Shown: piece after piece, positions 5,491 through 5,879 of the stretch | Numbering within the stretch: the first letter of the stretch is position 1 | How the letters are laid out: each line of letters starts with the position of its first letter | Assembly: GCA_938003605.1 (NCBI GenBank) | Contig: CALKYD010000097.1 | Coordinates: 1 to 5,879 of the forward strand | From: an uncultured Sulfolobales archaeon | Lineage (GTDB): Archaea; Thermoproteota; Thermoprotei_A; Sulfolobales; Desulfurococcaceae | DNA: 5,879 nucleotides | Direction: 5' to 3' | Translations under genes and position numbers: made by a program | The notes under the pieces: generated by a model | What the model was told of the DNA's origin: nothing | Databases searched by the model: none | What the model saw: the letters and a program-made list of their open reading frames with translations, nothing else

Positions 5491-5878
5491 TTGCCATGAC
5501 TGCCGTCAGCAGCATTGTTGCAGTTAAAACGCCCAGCGGGCCCGTGGAGGCGAAGACGTATCCTGAAGTAGTGGCGCCGGCTAAGCTAGCTACTTCGCTG
5601 ACCGCAGTGTATGTCGCCATTCTATAGCCTGCAGTAGCGTTTACAAAGGCTATGTATATCGCCATATCTATAAACACGTTAGTTAAGTATATCAAAGTTA
5701 TTGAAATGGATAGCGCTGCTTGGCTTGGCCCAAGGCACAGCAGTGCTGTTGCTGAAGAAGCTCTTATAGCTAGCAGAGCCAGTAGCGAAGCCTTACTCCT
5801 CCTGGAGAGATCTGTAGGCATGGTGCTTAAGGCCGCGGAGGCAATTACTTTAGCTGATCCATAGATAGCCAACGCTCT
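5453..5878 (-). CDS. C-terminal part of a major facilitator superfamily (MFS) transporter, truncated by the window edge
   Basis: The frame is open to the right edge, so the start and first membrane helices are not seen; 141 residues are visible. The layout fits the last third of a 12-helix MFS permease. Residues 1-18 look like the end of helix 8. A cytoplasmic loop PTDLSRRSK (21-29) then stands in for the family's G-x-x-x-D-R-x-G-R-R. Helices follow at about 30-49, 54-80, 90-112 and 113-131. A short tail ends in KL, then TAG. The bias to Ala, Ser and Thr and the scarcity of charge within helices fit a permease. No substrate can be assigned. Class is inferred from topology and the basic loop, not from a unique signature. 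A GC-rich inverted copy of its helix-11 coding region lies downstream at 5176-5198. Confidence 0.65.
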   Translation of the reverse strand, partial: RALAIYGSAKVIASAALSTMPTDLSRRSKASLLALLAIRASSATALLCLGPSQAALSISITLIYLTNVFIDMAIYIAFVNATAGYRMATYTAVSEVASLAGATTSGYVFASTGPLGVLTATMLLTAVMATTAQHVASASKL

Positions 5879-5879
5879 A

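Overview
The window reads as a piece of an archaeal chromosome, most likely a hyperthermophilic crenarchaeon (Thermoprotei). Three things point that way. The proteins use AGG, AAG and ATA codons heavily. Both complete genes start with a non-ATG codon 8 nt after a GGTG Shine-Dalgarno element. A box C/D guide RNA lies in an intergenic space, and such RNAs occur in archaea and eukaryotes but not bacteria. The lineage is inferred, not proven.

Layout from left to right. (1) 2-1072 (+) is the 3' part of a HerA/VirB4/FtsK-like DNA-pumping ATPase. Behind the ATPase core it carries a winged-helix segment and a domain resembling PD-(D/E)XK nucleases. (2) 1073-1529 holds no convincing protein gene. Its first half is unusually G+C-rich and full of perfect or near-perfect inverted repeats that exclude one another, so it is a candidate structured RNA. 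Its second half carries the promoter of the next gene. (3) 1530-2402 (+) is a complete cation diffusion facilitator metal/proton antiporter. (4) 2454-4991 (-), convergent with it, is a complete 845-residue fusion of a sugar-1-phosphate nucleotidyltransferase, a left-handed beta-helix and a phosphomannomutase-like domain. That last domain has lost its phosphoserine. (5) About 5063-5130 (+) is a box C/D sRNA, transcribed away from the nucleotidyltransferase and possibly sharing its AT-rich promoter element. (6) 5131-5452 is gene-poor. It includes a fragment whose DNA and translation match the downstream transporter in inverted orientation. (7) 5453-5878 (-) is the C-terminal part of a major facilitator superfamily (MFS) transporter that runs off the window.

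The genes do not form one pathway. The ATPase suggests DNA processing or a mobile or DNA-transfer function. The CDF protein exports divalent metal. The nucleotidyltransferase fusion probably makes a nucleotide sugar such as GDP-mannose for glycan or glycoprotein synthesis. The most unusual parts are the structured intergenic region at 1091-1246, the C/D sRNA whose two guides share a core, the pseudoenzyme half of the sugar gene, and the inverted transporter remnant.
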